Positions 10,807 through 20,694 of a DNA stretch of 64,000 nucleotides are shown piece by piece. The stretch comes from Sarocladium kiliense (lineage: Eukaryota > Ascomycota > Sordariomycetes > Hypocreales > Sarocladiaceae), in assembly GCA_030734395.1 (NCBI GenBank), contig JAUZTG010000048.1, forward strand, positions 1,426,001 to 1,490,000, read 5' to 3'. Within the stretch, counting starts at the first letter, position 1. Each line of letters begins with the position of its first letter. Below the pieces are notes generated by a model. The model ran no database searches. It saw only the letters and a list, made by a program, of their open reading frames with translations, and had not been told where the DNA came from. Both the position numbers and the translations under genes were made by a program.

Positions 10807-12785
10807 TTATACAGGGTTCCATGTCTGCCTAAGTTGTGGTGCTAGGCTACTCAGTTTCCAACCCGTCATGGATACTACTTGCTCCATCTTGCCGAGGATC
10901 GCGTCTTGCTGCGGACCATATGTCATCCTTTTCGCCGCCATATACAAAGAGGCGACCAAAGAGAAGTCCCAGCCGTTTGGGTCGGTGTTGTTTAAGCTGA
11001 TGCCGCATATCTTCTGTGCATGCCGCAGCGGCGATTGTTTGGGCGACCGCCCTGCTTCTGCGGCAAGTGTTCGAGGTCGGTGCTGCAGCAGGAGCAACAT
11101 AGCTGTATGGTACAGCTGGTTTGCCATAATGGCAGCCGAGTTGGTGAAGAGAAGGAGCGGGAACAGGCGATCCTGCTTTTCTAGCTCTAGGACTGGTTTG
11201 AAGTCCTGCGGGCGATTCGAATACCACAAGTCGAGAGAGTTGAAGATCTCCTTCCATGCTTCGACTCTGTTTTGAGCGTTTGGGCCTTGGTTGCCATCAT
11301 TCCGCGCGAAACAGTAGTTAAGTGCCCTTGCACATAGAAGGACAGGCTGGCGATCATAGTCCAGTAGGTCTCGTGACCACCCGCGACCTGAGGGAGTACT
11401 GACCGCGTTCAAGAGCAAATCCGGAATCGCTACGCTTTCATCATGTATCAATCCACGACCCAAGCCTAGTTTTCGTCAGTCAAGGCCGCCTATGATCTGT
11501 TGCATCTGCACTCACCCAGACGAAGGAGTAGCCATGAAGCGGACAGAGACATCTCTTGGCCGTCTTCAGGCAACATGAAATGCTGTGAGGTGAAAGTCGA
11601 CAGGGACAATGGCATCGCCCACGAGAACGGGTCAGTCAACATGTATGCACGGACGCAGTCCATGGCTACAGTTGTGATCTCTATCGATGATGAGACGTGG
11701 TGTTGCAACAATCGCTCACTGCCATGAAAAGGAATATTCTCGTTTGGTTTCGATCTCATCACGAGACTTGTCGATGATAGCGCCAGCAGTGAGTCCAACA
11801 ACGGTTGAGAAGTGAGGCTCAATTGACTAACTCGAGTTCGGAAGGTTCGATCTGGATCACCTGTATCCAGCTAGCCATGTGGTTAGAAATGTGCAAAAGC
11901 AACAAACCCACTCAAACAGAACTCACCCATGGTGCTATGCTGTATACGTAATGACGAAGTAGTCTCACGATTGGAGCCTGGGGAGCATGGCGGCAGTTCT
12001 CAAAAGTCTCCAGGGCGCCTCCGAGATCTGGTGACACATGGTCCACTGGCGTTTGGGCAACGCCGTCACCGGCTTGGAGATGTGTTCCTTGAGACTGGCT
12101 GTTGCTGCCAAGGGTAAGAAGTACATCTAGCGCAGTCTGGTAAGCTCCAGTCCCAGGAGATGTTCCATTCGGCTCGGTACTGGGCTGTGTCAAACCCAGG
12201 TGCGCATCTTGTGGCGGGAGTTGACCGTGGGCTGTAGGCTCAGTGAAGAGCAGCGAAGGGGATGAGTCGTCTTGAAAATAGCCATGGTTGGAATCGCCAA
12301 GATCTATCCCACGCTCCGGAACTGTGCTGGAGGGCGACGGCTGTGCTTGAACAGTCGGTGTCTCGACTGCTTCGACTGTCGGGCTGGGCTTTGGTGATGA
12401 TCCAGGGCCACTAGCTGGTGGTTCAACAAACTACAAATGATCAGTGACTTGCGATGGAGCTGAACAGCAATCGTAGTCGTGGGGACGTACCTGGAGTCTG
12501 CGATATTTGGAGCTGGAGGACTCTGGCGAATTCGGCGTAGGTAGCGTTATGGCATTCTTGTCGAGGAAGGACAGTTTCGTGCCATATTGACACTGATAGC
12601 CGCCATGACGGCAGTTCCGACAGTGCGGTTTCTCTTCATCACCTAAATCAAATTACCTGCATCAGTGTCCATGGCTTCATCGATCCGATCTTGATCATGC
12701 ACCCACATTTGCGTCTCCGGGTCCGACACTTGAGGCATCCCGTCCGAGCCCTCTTGCGCTTCACACGGCCGGCGTCAGGGACCAT
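10807..12785 (-). CDS. Zn2Cys6 transcription factor, paralogue of the adjacent gene
   Basis: Five exons on the minus strand (12707-12785, 12491-12642, 11927-12430, 11516-11870, 10807-11465) encode 582 residues. The N-terminus has a perfect Zn2Cys6 cluster with cysteines at 17, 20, 27, 34, 37 and 44, preceded by a basic VKRKRAR patch. The first intron interrupts the codon of the third cysteine. A P/S/T-rich linker follows, then a regulatory domain of the fungal TF domain 2 type that aligns with the neighbour at 9315. Such proteins are nuclear activators binding CGG-containing sites. The start codon faces the xylose reductase start 405 bases away, so the two share a promoter region. Whether it is functionally an arabinose/xylose regulator (AraR/ARA1-like) is inferred only from position. 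Confidence 0.87.
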
Positions 12786-13190
12786 GGTGAAGGCACTCGG
12801 AAGTGTAGATCAAGGATAATTGAGTTGAAACTCCTCGGCCTGCCAGAGAAGGGAATTATAACCGCACGGTGCCACTGGGACCCCGCTGAGCACGATCAGT
12901 GTGACCACTTAGCGCCTGGTCTAGGAAAACCTACTTCCCACCGCTGGACTTTAACGAACGCGGGGCTCCAAACGGCGGAGACACCAGATGGAGAAGGCTT
13001 TAGCGCTCGGTGAAGCCTTCCAAAAGTTCAGCCCCGAGTGGATAGTTCAGGTCACTTGCGGTGGAATCGTGGATGGCGAAATCTTTTCCCTACATGACGT
13101 AGCAGTCCCTTAAAGAACATTCCCCTTCTCTGTTTCACCTGCAATACACCAAACCGAGAAACCTACTCAAGGTCACGACATCACAGAAAA
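12786..13190. promoter_or_regulatory. Divergent promoter shared by Zn2Cys6 factor and xylose reductase
   Basis: The 405 bases between two divergent start codons leave room only for a shared regulatory region. Several CGG/CCG triplets are present (for example around 12972-12980). A GGCTTT element at 12996-13001 fits the relaxed Xyr1 pattern GGC followed by three A/T. No coding sequence is supported here. Site assignments are tentative. Confidence 0.5.
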
Positions 13191-14284
13191 ATGGCGAAGA
13201 CAACGATCCAGCTGGCTTCTGGCCACAGCATGCCGCTCGTCGGCTTCGGCCTTTGGAAGGTCCCCGCCGACCAGGCTGCCGACACTGTATACAATGTGAG
13301 ATTTCCAGCAAGACAGACCCTGCGATGATACAAAGACTGACGAAGTTCTAGGCTATCAAGGTCGGCTACCGGCTGTTCGATGGCGCATACGACTACCAGA
13401 ACGAGAAGGAGGCCGGACAAGGCATTCGTCGGGCGATTGAGGAGGGGCTCGTCAAGCGCGAGGACATCTTCGTCACGACGAAGCTCTGGAACAACTACCA
13501 CCGCAAGGAGCATGCGTTGCAAATGGCCAAGGCGCAGAACGAGGCTTGGGGTCTTGGTTACATTGATCTGTATCTGATTCACTTCCCGGTTGCCCTGAAG
13601 TACATCGACCCCGAGGAGCGTAGATACCCCGTAAGTAGCAGCTATGGTTCCCTTTAGTCGCCAGCCCAGACTTGTGCTAATCACGCATCACAATAGGCTT
13701 GGTGGATGGACGACGCTGGCACGATCGAGCTGGACAAGGTCCCCATCCGTGAGACCTGGGAGGTTCTTGAGAGTGTCGTCGACCAGGGCATTGCTCGCTC
13801 CATCGGTGTCTCCAACTTCCAGGCGCAATCTCTCATGGACCTTGAGAGCTACGCTCGCATCCCCATCTCTTCTCTTCAGATCGAGCACCACCCTTATCTC
13901 GTCCAGCCCGAGCTCATCGCCCTCGCCAAGGATATGGGCATCGTCGTCACCGCCTACTCCTCCCTCGGCCCTCAGAGCTACGTCGAGCTACAGAACGCTC
14001 GTGTCAACAACAGCAAGCTCCTCATGGAGACTGATATCGTGAAGAAGGCAGCTGAGAAGCACGGCAAGTCTCCCGCACAGGTTCTGCTGCGTTGGGCGAC
14101 GCAGAGGGGTGTTGCTGTCATTCCCAAGTCGAACAACCAAGGAAGATTGGCACAGAACCTGGATGTTCTGAACTTTGATCTGGATCAGGCCGAGATCGAT
14201 GCGATTTCTGGACTGGATCAGGGATTGAGGTTCAACGATCCTGGTTTCTACCTGACAAACAAGCCGCTTCGCATCTTCGCTTAG
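13191..14284 (+). CDS. xyl1: NAD(P)H-dependent D-xylose (pentose) reductase, aldo-keto reductase
   Basis: Three exons (13191-13295, 13352-13630, 13697-14284) encode 323 residues, the standard length of fungal xylose reductases. The N-terminus has the MPLVGFGLWKV strand of this group. The aldo-keto reductase tetrad is complete: Asp45 and Tyr50 in LFDGAYDYQNE, Lys79 in TTKLWN, and His112 in LIHFPVALKY. The C-terminal cofactor signature IPKSNNQGR, which grips the 2'-phosphate or ribose of NAD(P)H, is intact, followed by NLDVLNFDL. The enzyme reduces D-xylose to xylitol and L-arabinose to L-arabinitol in the cytosol, the first step of the fungal pentose pathway. Related glycerol or general aldose reductases are possible alternatives, but the VALKYIDPEERRYP wording is that of xylose reductases. 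It is divergent from the Zn2Cys6 gene and about 2.5 kb from L-arabinitol dehydrogenase. Confidence 0.9.
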
Positions 14285-14844
14285 AGGAAATTGCTAGAGT
14301 TAGATAGATTATAGAGTATCATCCTCCTGCAATCCCTCAGTTCCTTTTCCGGTGAATATGACCAAAGAAAGTGTGCTTCCTCTGGTGCTAAGGTTGATGC
14401 TCTCACCGTCCCTGATGATCAAACATTCTACTCACAGCACTACGTTGAAAACATATCCGGCTCAGAAAAGTACAGTTGACTTCAGCGAAACCAAGATTCG
14501 GTATCAAGCAGTAAATATGCATTCGGTCCCTCATCATGCTCCAAATTCTCCGTCATCATGTTGTGCCAGGCGCTGTTACTCACAAGGACGTCGGACAATG
14601 CGGGGCACGCCACCGTAAAATGTTTTGGTTCCAAGTATCGTCTTTTTCACGTTCTCTCTCATCGTAGGTATCCTTCGAAACTCTCCGCATTTCCAATTAC
14701 AAGCCGGAAATACTCGTCCTATTTATGAGAGCGGCATTGTATACCATACCATAAGATACGCAGTCCAAGAATACGCTGCTGCATGGTGATAGATTATCGC
14801 AACGGTTACGGAACGAGCAGCGGGAGGCTGCTGGTGGACGCGCC
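14285..14844. other. Intergenic region, nothing recognised
   Basis: It contains the xylose reductase 3' flank and the upstream region of the AlkB-like gene. A short AT-rich stretch lies at 14290-14330. No coding potential, repeat or RNA gene was seen. Confidence 0.45.
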
Positions 14845-15510
14845 ATGGAGGAATTGCCCGTAAACCCCTCTGGGATTCGAATGCAGGAAGACTTCATCAC
14901 CGAAGAGCATGAGAAGCGCATCATTGAGATCCTCAACTCATTAGAGTGGCCAGAACGTCAAGGACGGATCTCGCTGCACTGGGGCTACACCTTCAGCTAC
15001 CAAACCTTCGGGATCGACCAAGATACACCATACAAGCCGTTCCCCGACTGGCTCGAGCCGTTACTACCGACGACAGAAAGCAGACCACCAGATCAGGTCT
15101 GCCTGCAGTACTACCCACCAGGCTCAGGCATCCCCCCTCACGTCGATACGCACAGTGCATTTGACCAGCTCTATGCTCTCTCGCTTGGGGCACCGGTCTT
15201 CATGGACTTTCGGCAGGGCAAAGGTCCAAGAACTGAAGTTGACCTACCACCAAGGAGTATGATGGAGATGAGCGGAGATTCGCGCCTGCATTGGACGCAT
15301 GGAATTAGGGCTCGGATGACAGATACGTTGCCGGATGGGACGGTTCGGCCGAGAGGACCAAGATGGAGCATCACTTATCGATGGTTGAGAGAGGGTGCAA
15401 CTTGTGAGTGTGGAGATGTGAATGTCTGCGATACTGCTCAGAGTCGAGTCGGGGTTAGGAGGGAGTACAGGTGGAAGCAAGGAGAGCAGCACGGAGGAAC
15501 AGAGTCATGA
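14845..15510 (+). CDS. AlkB-like 2-oxoglutarate/Fe(II) dioxygenase
   Basis: Single exon of 221 residues. The double-stranded beta-helix oxygenase core is visible. QYYPPGSGIPPHVDTH carries His99 and Asp101, His152 in HWTHGI completes the iron-binding triad, and RWSITYR gives the Arg-x5-Arg (173/179) that binds 2-oxoglutarate in AlkB proteins. The phrase HVDTHSAFDQLYALSLGAPVFMDF resembles the oxygenase domain of ALKBH8. The RNA-recognition and methyltransferase domains of animal ALKBH8 are absent. The last 40 residues after CECGDVNVCD are polar and probably disordered. The family oxidatively demethylates or hydroxylates nucleic acids; the substrate here is unknown. It sits between two pentose genes without obvious metabolic connection. 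Confidence 0.88.
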   Translation: MEELPVNPSGIRMQEDFITEEHEKRIIEILNSLEWPERQGRISLHWGYTFSYQTFGIDQDTPYKPFPDWLEPLLPTTESRPPDQVCLQYYPPGSGIPPHVDTHSAFDQLYALSLGAPVFMDFRQGKGPRTEVDLPPRSMMEMSGDSRLHWTHGIRARMTDTLPDGTVRPRGPRWSITYRWLREGATCECGDVNVCDTAQSRVGVRREYRWKQGEQHGGTES

Positions 15511-15850
15511 TATCCATTGTACAGCGCTGAGGTGCACAAATGACCGCGACGCCAAAGGGCGCAATCATGACATGAGAGGGATGCAAGCGAATAGTAGAAT
15601 TGCTATCCGAGATTGCTCGCAATGAGCTCACGGCATAACTGGACACGGAAATTTACATGAGAGGAGGCTCAACATCTCAACAAGTCGCTCCGCAAATCCC
15701 AACCACGTCCCTCCGGTGCGGTCTCCGTCTTTCTCACTTCATTGGTGTGTTATTGACCCAATCGCTTCAGCGAAGAGGCTTGGCTACATGGCGACAATGT
15801 CTAGCCAAAATCTCAAGCAGCCATAATGCTTCTACCGATGAAAGCTCTAC

Positions 15851-16558
15851 ATGGCTGAAAGCCCTGCAGCGCATGTGCGACACCCGCATCAAAAGCTTTC
15901 ACCCGCAAAGAATAAGCTAGGAATTGCCGTCTCAGCCCACGAGTCTTATGATTTCTGCACCTCATCCCTATGCCGGTCATTCAAGCATGACATTGGGAAA
16001 ATCTCTGCTATCAACTGCCTTCGCCGTGTCCAGCTGGAGGCAGCATCACCCGCACCCGGACTTTCGACATGGCCAATGAAACACCAAAACCACTTGGGAC
16101 TTGGTATATGTGATGCATTTACTATCTTGGCATATGCAGAGGCAATTGCGCATCAGAAATGTTGGTCATGGCATGGCTCCCCAACCCCAAGTCAGGTGCT
16201 TGACGGACGCCATATCCCTACGCTCGGAACGAACTCTCCTGGTTTCTCTGCGGTCTTCCCGAGGTCTTTGTGTTGTACATTTAGCCGCTCCTACATTTCC
16301 ACGCCAAGTCACGACCCAAGACACTTTGCCTTCAAGGAGATTCGGATCAGATCTCGGAAGGGGACCCTGGATTGCCCCGCGATCTTCGGAGTCCAAATCA
16401 GGCAAGTTGAAGCGCCAGACACGAAGTCCCCGCAACATCTAAGTGGAGGGGTCTTGTCTCCCTCGATCAGGCATTTCTTAGCACCGCAGGCTCGGTTTCC
16501 CCTGCGAATCCGTTCCGGGAGGCGGTTATTGCACGAACCTGAACCGGTGTCTTGCTGA
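15851..16558 (+). CDS. Weak orphan open frame, 235 codons
   Basis: An ATG-initiated uninterrupted frame of 235 residues with no introns needed. I see no domain, signal peptide, membrane segment or repeat. The composition is rich in S, P, H and R and codon choice looks unselected, so this may well be chance. It is listed because an uninterrupted frame of this length in otherwise empty sequence is uncommon. A species-restricted gene or a remnant are the alternatives. Confidence 0.15.
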   Translation: MAESPAAHVRHPHQKLSPAKNKLGIAVSAHESYDFCTSSLCRSFKHDIGKISAINCLRRVQLEAASPAPGLSTWPMKHQNHLGLGICDAFTILAYAEAIAHQKCWSWHGSPTPSQVLDGRHIPTLGTNSPGFSAVFPRSLCCTFSRSYISTPSHDPRHFAFKEIRIRSRKGTLDCPAIFGVQIRQVEAPDTKSPQHLSGGVLSPSIRHFLAPQARFPLRIRSGRRLLHEPEPVSC

Positions 16559-16657
16559 GTCGTAAACAGCCTGAATAGACCTAACTTCTTCGCATTGACT
16601 TGTGTTGCCTATTCTCGCTGTCGCGCAGTGTTCATCGACCTCACCTCAGTGTTGGAC

Positions 16658-16663
16658 TTAGCC
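16658..16663 (-). promoter_or_regulatory. GGCTAA on minus strand (XlnR/Xyr1-type core)
   Basis: TTAGCC on the plus strand reads GGCTAA on the minus strand, 77 bases upstream of the L-arabinitol dehydrogenase ATG. Position and sequence fit a site for a xylanolytic/arabinanolytic activator, but a hexamer match alone is weak evidence. Confidence 0.3.
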
Positions 16664-16739
16664 AGCTTCTTCGGTGATTCTTGTTCAACCCGTCCAAGAG
16701 CTTGTACTGCCCTCAAGTTCTCTAACCGACATCTCACTG

Positions 16740-18187
16740 ATGGCTTCGATCACGGCTTCTGAGGAAGTTGCATGCAATGGCGCACCAACCACCATCGAGA
16801 GTTTGAAGCTCAAACTCCAGAACGGCACAGCTCGCCCGACAACGCTTCAGGCGCCACTGCCCAACCCTTCATTACAAGTAACTGCAGACCACAAACTAAA
16901 GGCCATTGATGCGCCTGTGTTTGCTCCGAAAGCAGGAGAAGTGCTCCTTCATATAAAGGCGACGGGAGTATGCGGGTGAGTGAATCAGTACGGAAGACCG
17001 ATGGGCGACAAGGAGCTGACGTTGAACGATGCTGAAGATCAGATGTGCATTTCTGGAAAACCGGGTGCATTGGAAGCCTCGTGTTTGAGGGCGATTGTAT
17101 CATTGGCCATGAGGCCGCTGGAGTGGTCGTTCGTTGTGGTGAAGGCGTCACAGATCTGAAGCCAGGTAAGCTTGGAGCCCCTTGAAAATGAGCGGAAATC
17201 CTTGAAACTGACAGTACCTTCAGGTGATCGTGTTGCTGTTGAGCCAGGTGTCCCCTGTGGAAACTGTTTCTTATGCGTCGACGGAAAGTACAATCTTTGC
17301 GAAGATGTCCAATTTGCAGGAGTATATCCCTATGCTGGCACGCTGCAACGATTCAAAACACATCCCGCGAAATGGCTTCACAAGTAAGGACAATAGTACT
17401 TTACCATGGTGTCGCTGCGTATAGCTAATATTTGTCTGCAAGATTACCCGATACAGTCTCCTTTGCCGAAGGCGCCCTCCTCGAGCCTCTGAGTGTCGTT
17501 CTCCACGCGATCAAGCAAGCACATATTACACTCGGAACACCTGTACTGGTATGCGGCGCTGGCCCAATCGGTCTCCTGGCTCTGGCAGCAGCTCGAGCCT
17601 CCGGAGCGCATCCGATTGTGATAGCCGATCTCGAGCCCACCCGGCTCGCTTTCGCGAAAGAGATGGTGCCATCATGCAAGACATACCAGGTCAATAAGAC
17701 GTTGACACCCGAGGAGAATGCAAAGGAAATGCGGAAGCTGTTCGGCAGCGAGGAGTATGTGCAGCCTCGGTTAGTGCTGGAGTGCACTGGTGTCGAAAGC
17801 AGTGTATGCACAGCGGCTTTTGTTGTTCGCAGAGGAGGCGTCCTGATGGTTGTTGGTGTTGGGAAGTCTGTGATGCACAACCTGCCCTTCATGCACCTTT
17901 CTCTTGCTGAGGTATGTTCAACCGGGTTCGGTGATCCTGTTTTGGGATCTCTTCAATACTGACAAGTGTTCGACTTACAGATCGATTTGCGATTCATCAA
18001 CCGATACCGCGATACTTGGCCGGCGGGGATATCTTGCATTGACGGGAACTTTATTGATGTGAAGAAGCTGATCTCACACAAGTTCCCGTTGGAACAAGCA
18101 CAAGAAGGGCTGGTACTGGCTTCGGACCCTCGGAACGGGTCGATCAAAGTTCAGATTGTAGACGAGATAGACACTCCGTATTTCTAA
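16740..18187 (+). CDS. lad1: L-arabinitol 4-dehydrogenase (MDR family, zinc, NAD+)
   Basis: Five exons (16740-16975, 17038-17165, 17224-17383, 17443-17911, 17981-18187) encode 399 residues. Catalytic zinc ligands are Cys78 in GVCGSDVHFW and His103/Glu104 in IIGHEAAG. The structural zinc site is the four-cysteine PCGNCFLCVDGKYNLC. The Rossmann motif is GAGPIGLLAL, followed by an acidic residue in IADLEPTRLAFA, pointing to NAD+. The C-terminal DLRFINRYRDTWPAGI segment is characteristic of fungal L-arabinitol and xylitol dehydrogenases; the GALLEPLSVVLHAI and RYRDTW wording favours LAD. It oxidises L-arabinitol to L-xylulose in the cytosol. The N-terminus is about 20 residues longer than in some homologues. 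The start at 16740 is the first in-frame ATG. Confidence 0.9.
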
Positions 18188-18696
18188 GCGATTGCGACAA
18201 TAGACTAAATCCTCATCTCATCTCATCTTTTCTCATGTGCTTCCAATTCTCGATTTGGGATCTCTTGTATTTAGGATCCGGGAGGGGTGCCTTGTAGGCA
18301 CGGAGCACTCATGATTCTAATCACCGGTAGACGTATGTATTTCCAATGTGATCTCTCAGCTTTGAACGACTCGCTTCCCATATGTTAGACAGAGAAGCAT
18401 CATCAATTCTGCCTCATCGGACTAAGCGCGTAAGCTGCCACAGCCTGTCCTTCCAGTCTACTGGTGCGCTTCCATTACCGAATCTGGCATATTTAAGCAC
18501 CGGCTGGCGCTTGGCTGTGGACTGGTACTGGCCCCCCCGCGATCGGTCGCTTAAATGTTCCCAAGCATCTCGTGTCATGGCCTCGGTGCCCCGGGTCGCT
18601 TTGAAAGAGTCAATTCGATTCTGAGACTTTGTTAAGTCGCTGCAATTGTCGTTTGATCTCTCAATCAGGGAGAAGATACGATAGCTACCGTCCACA
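18188..18696. other. Intergenic region (promoter of DUF1593 gene)
   Basis: This 509-base interval holds the arabinitol dehydrogenase 3' flank, including a repetitive CTCATCTCATCTCATC run near 18210-18235, and the upstream region of the next gene. Nothing else was recognised. Confidence 0.45.
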
Positions 18697-20167
18697 ATGG
18701 CCGACACAACCTGGACCTTCGAGAAGAAACCTCGACTATTTATCCTCTCAGATATCACAAACGAGCCGGATGATACCCAATCGCTATGCCGCTACTTGAC
18801 GTACTCGAACCAGTTTGATACGGAGGGTATTGTTGCTACAACTTCGACATGGCTTCGGGATCGAGTTGCACCTGAGGCTATGCATGCTGTTGTCAATGGA
18901 TACGAGAAAGTTGTAGACAATCTCAACAAGCATGCTCACCCAGATGCTCAGTATCCGACGCCGGATCATGTCCGAAGTCTGATCAAGTCAGCTGCACCGG
19001 TAAGCTTGTCCTGTAATAACTCGCCACCAACCACATATTGAGTCTCTCCAGGTGTACGGTATGGAAGCTGTCGGTGACGACATCCCACTCAGTGAAGGTG
19101 CCGAGTTACTACTCAAACGCCTTGAAAATGATGATCCTCGACCTCTGTGGGTTCTGGTTTGGGGTGGTGTCAACTGCCTTGCTTCAGTCTTGTACCGCAT
19201 TCGCAACCAGCCAAACGCCGCCGACCTACGAGCCAAACTCCGCGTGTACACGATCTCCGATCAGGATGACACAGGAGCTTGGATCCGCCAGCAGTGGCCG
19301 GAGATCTTCTACATCTGTGCTGTTCACGGATGGAACCAGTACGCCTCTGCAGGTTGGCTAGGTATCTCTGGTGATTCTCCCGGAGATGGAGGCCCAGATC
19401 CACGCACTGTCAAGAAGGAATGGTTGAAAGAGCACATTCAGATCGGTCCACTTGGTGCAGAGTACCCCGATGTCGAATATGCCATGGAAGGCGACACTCC
19501 AACATTTCTCTACCATATCCAGAATGGATTGGGGTCTCCAGAAAATCCCACATGGGGTTCCTGGGGCGGTCGGTTCATTCCTGTCAACGTCAGCTCGAAA
19601 GGCATTCCTCAAGGACACCATGCAGACGCAGGTGACCATGTTATTGGCATGGATGGAAAGAAGGTCTGGTCAAACAAAGCCACCATCTGGCGCTGGAGAG
19701 AGGCTTTCCAGCACGACTTCGCGGCTCGCATGCAGTGGTCAATCCATTCCGACTTCTCCAAGGCAAACCACCAGCCAGTGATCATTATCAATGGCGAAAA
19801 GAGTCTCGATCCTCTTCATATCGACGCTGATGCCGGTTCAACTATTGAGGTTGATGCGAGCGAGACCTACGACCCCGACGGCGATGAGTTGACCTTCAAC
19901 TGGTTCCAATACAAAGAGCCAAGTGCCATGGTTCATTGCCACACTTTTGAGGTTTCAGACTTGACGATTGAGCCTTTCGACGGGGGACGCAGAGCGAAGG
20001 TCGCTATACCTCCTCCAGAGAAGTCATGCGTCCTTGTTCGAGAGAAGGTGTCTTTGGAGAAGGGCTTCCCACTTCATCTTATTCTTGAAGTGAAAGACAG
20101 CGGCACACCGTCCTTGACATCGTATAAACGTGTTGTAATCCAGCCTTTGAACAAGTCAAAGTCATAG
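18697..20167 (+). CDS. DUF1593 / Sde182 nucleoside-hydrolase-like protein
   Basis: Two exons (18697-18999, 19052-20167) encode 472 residues. The N-terminal half matches the Sde182-type nucleoside-hydrolase-like fold. It starts with RLFILSDITNEPDDTQSL, an acidic cluster analogous to the DxDxxxDD calcium/substrate site of nucleoside hydrolases. WVLVWGGVNCLA and RVYTISDQDDTG follow. The C-terminal part is a beta-sandwich-like segment (IEVDASETYDPDGDELTFNWFQY) of the kind paired with this domain. A bacterial relative was described as cellulose-binding, but the activity of fungal members is not known to me. No signal peptide is visible, so it is probably intracellular. It lies directly downstream of L-arabinitol dehydrogenase, so a role in cleaving a plant-derived glycoside is plausible but unproven. 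Confidence 0.85.
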
Positions 20168-20694
20168 AGACTAAATTCATATTCTACTCGTCACTATTTG
20201 GTGATTCACGCAATACTATTTGCCGCAGGGGTCTGTCCTTGAGGTTAACCGACACGCCGGACGTGAAGACTATAGGTAACGAGTTGATGCCATCTTACTT
20301 TCAGACAGTCAAACCGAAGCCATCCACGGTATCAAGCCCATGACCACATAGCCATTCATCTCAACTGACTTGACAACCCGAATTCTTTTTGCAAAAAGAT
20401 GGTTTTGCGCCAAGTGTGGTTTCTTGAAGAAGGATACGTACTGGATTCTTTTCGCAAACGATCCCAATATATAGTCACGGCATCAGCATGAGTTTAACGG
20501 CTTACTTGAGTACATAAGAAGGCACAATGAAAGAGCAGGAGAACGGGGCAAGTATAAGTGAAGAAGAATATTCAGGTATTCTACCCGAGCTAGCAAGTAC
20601 AACCTTCAGTTCCTCCTCAGATATGGGCCCTCTGCAAAGCAGGATTCAGACTCCGCTGTCATCTTTTGACCAGAGTGTCAAGACTAAGAGTGTA
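20168..20694. other. Convergent intergenic region
   Basis: The 3' flanks of the DUF1593 gene and the sugar transporter face each other here. It is AT-richer than its surroundings, and no gene or repeat was recognised. Confidence 0.45.

Larger units (their letters stand above)
15511..16739. other. Intergenic region upstream of L-arabinitol dehydrogenase
   Basis: About 1.2 kb without a recognised gene. One ATG-initiated frame at 15851-16558 is discussed as a weak orphan candidate. The 3' part must hold the arabinitol dehydrogenase promoter. Confidence 0.45.
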
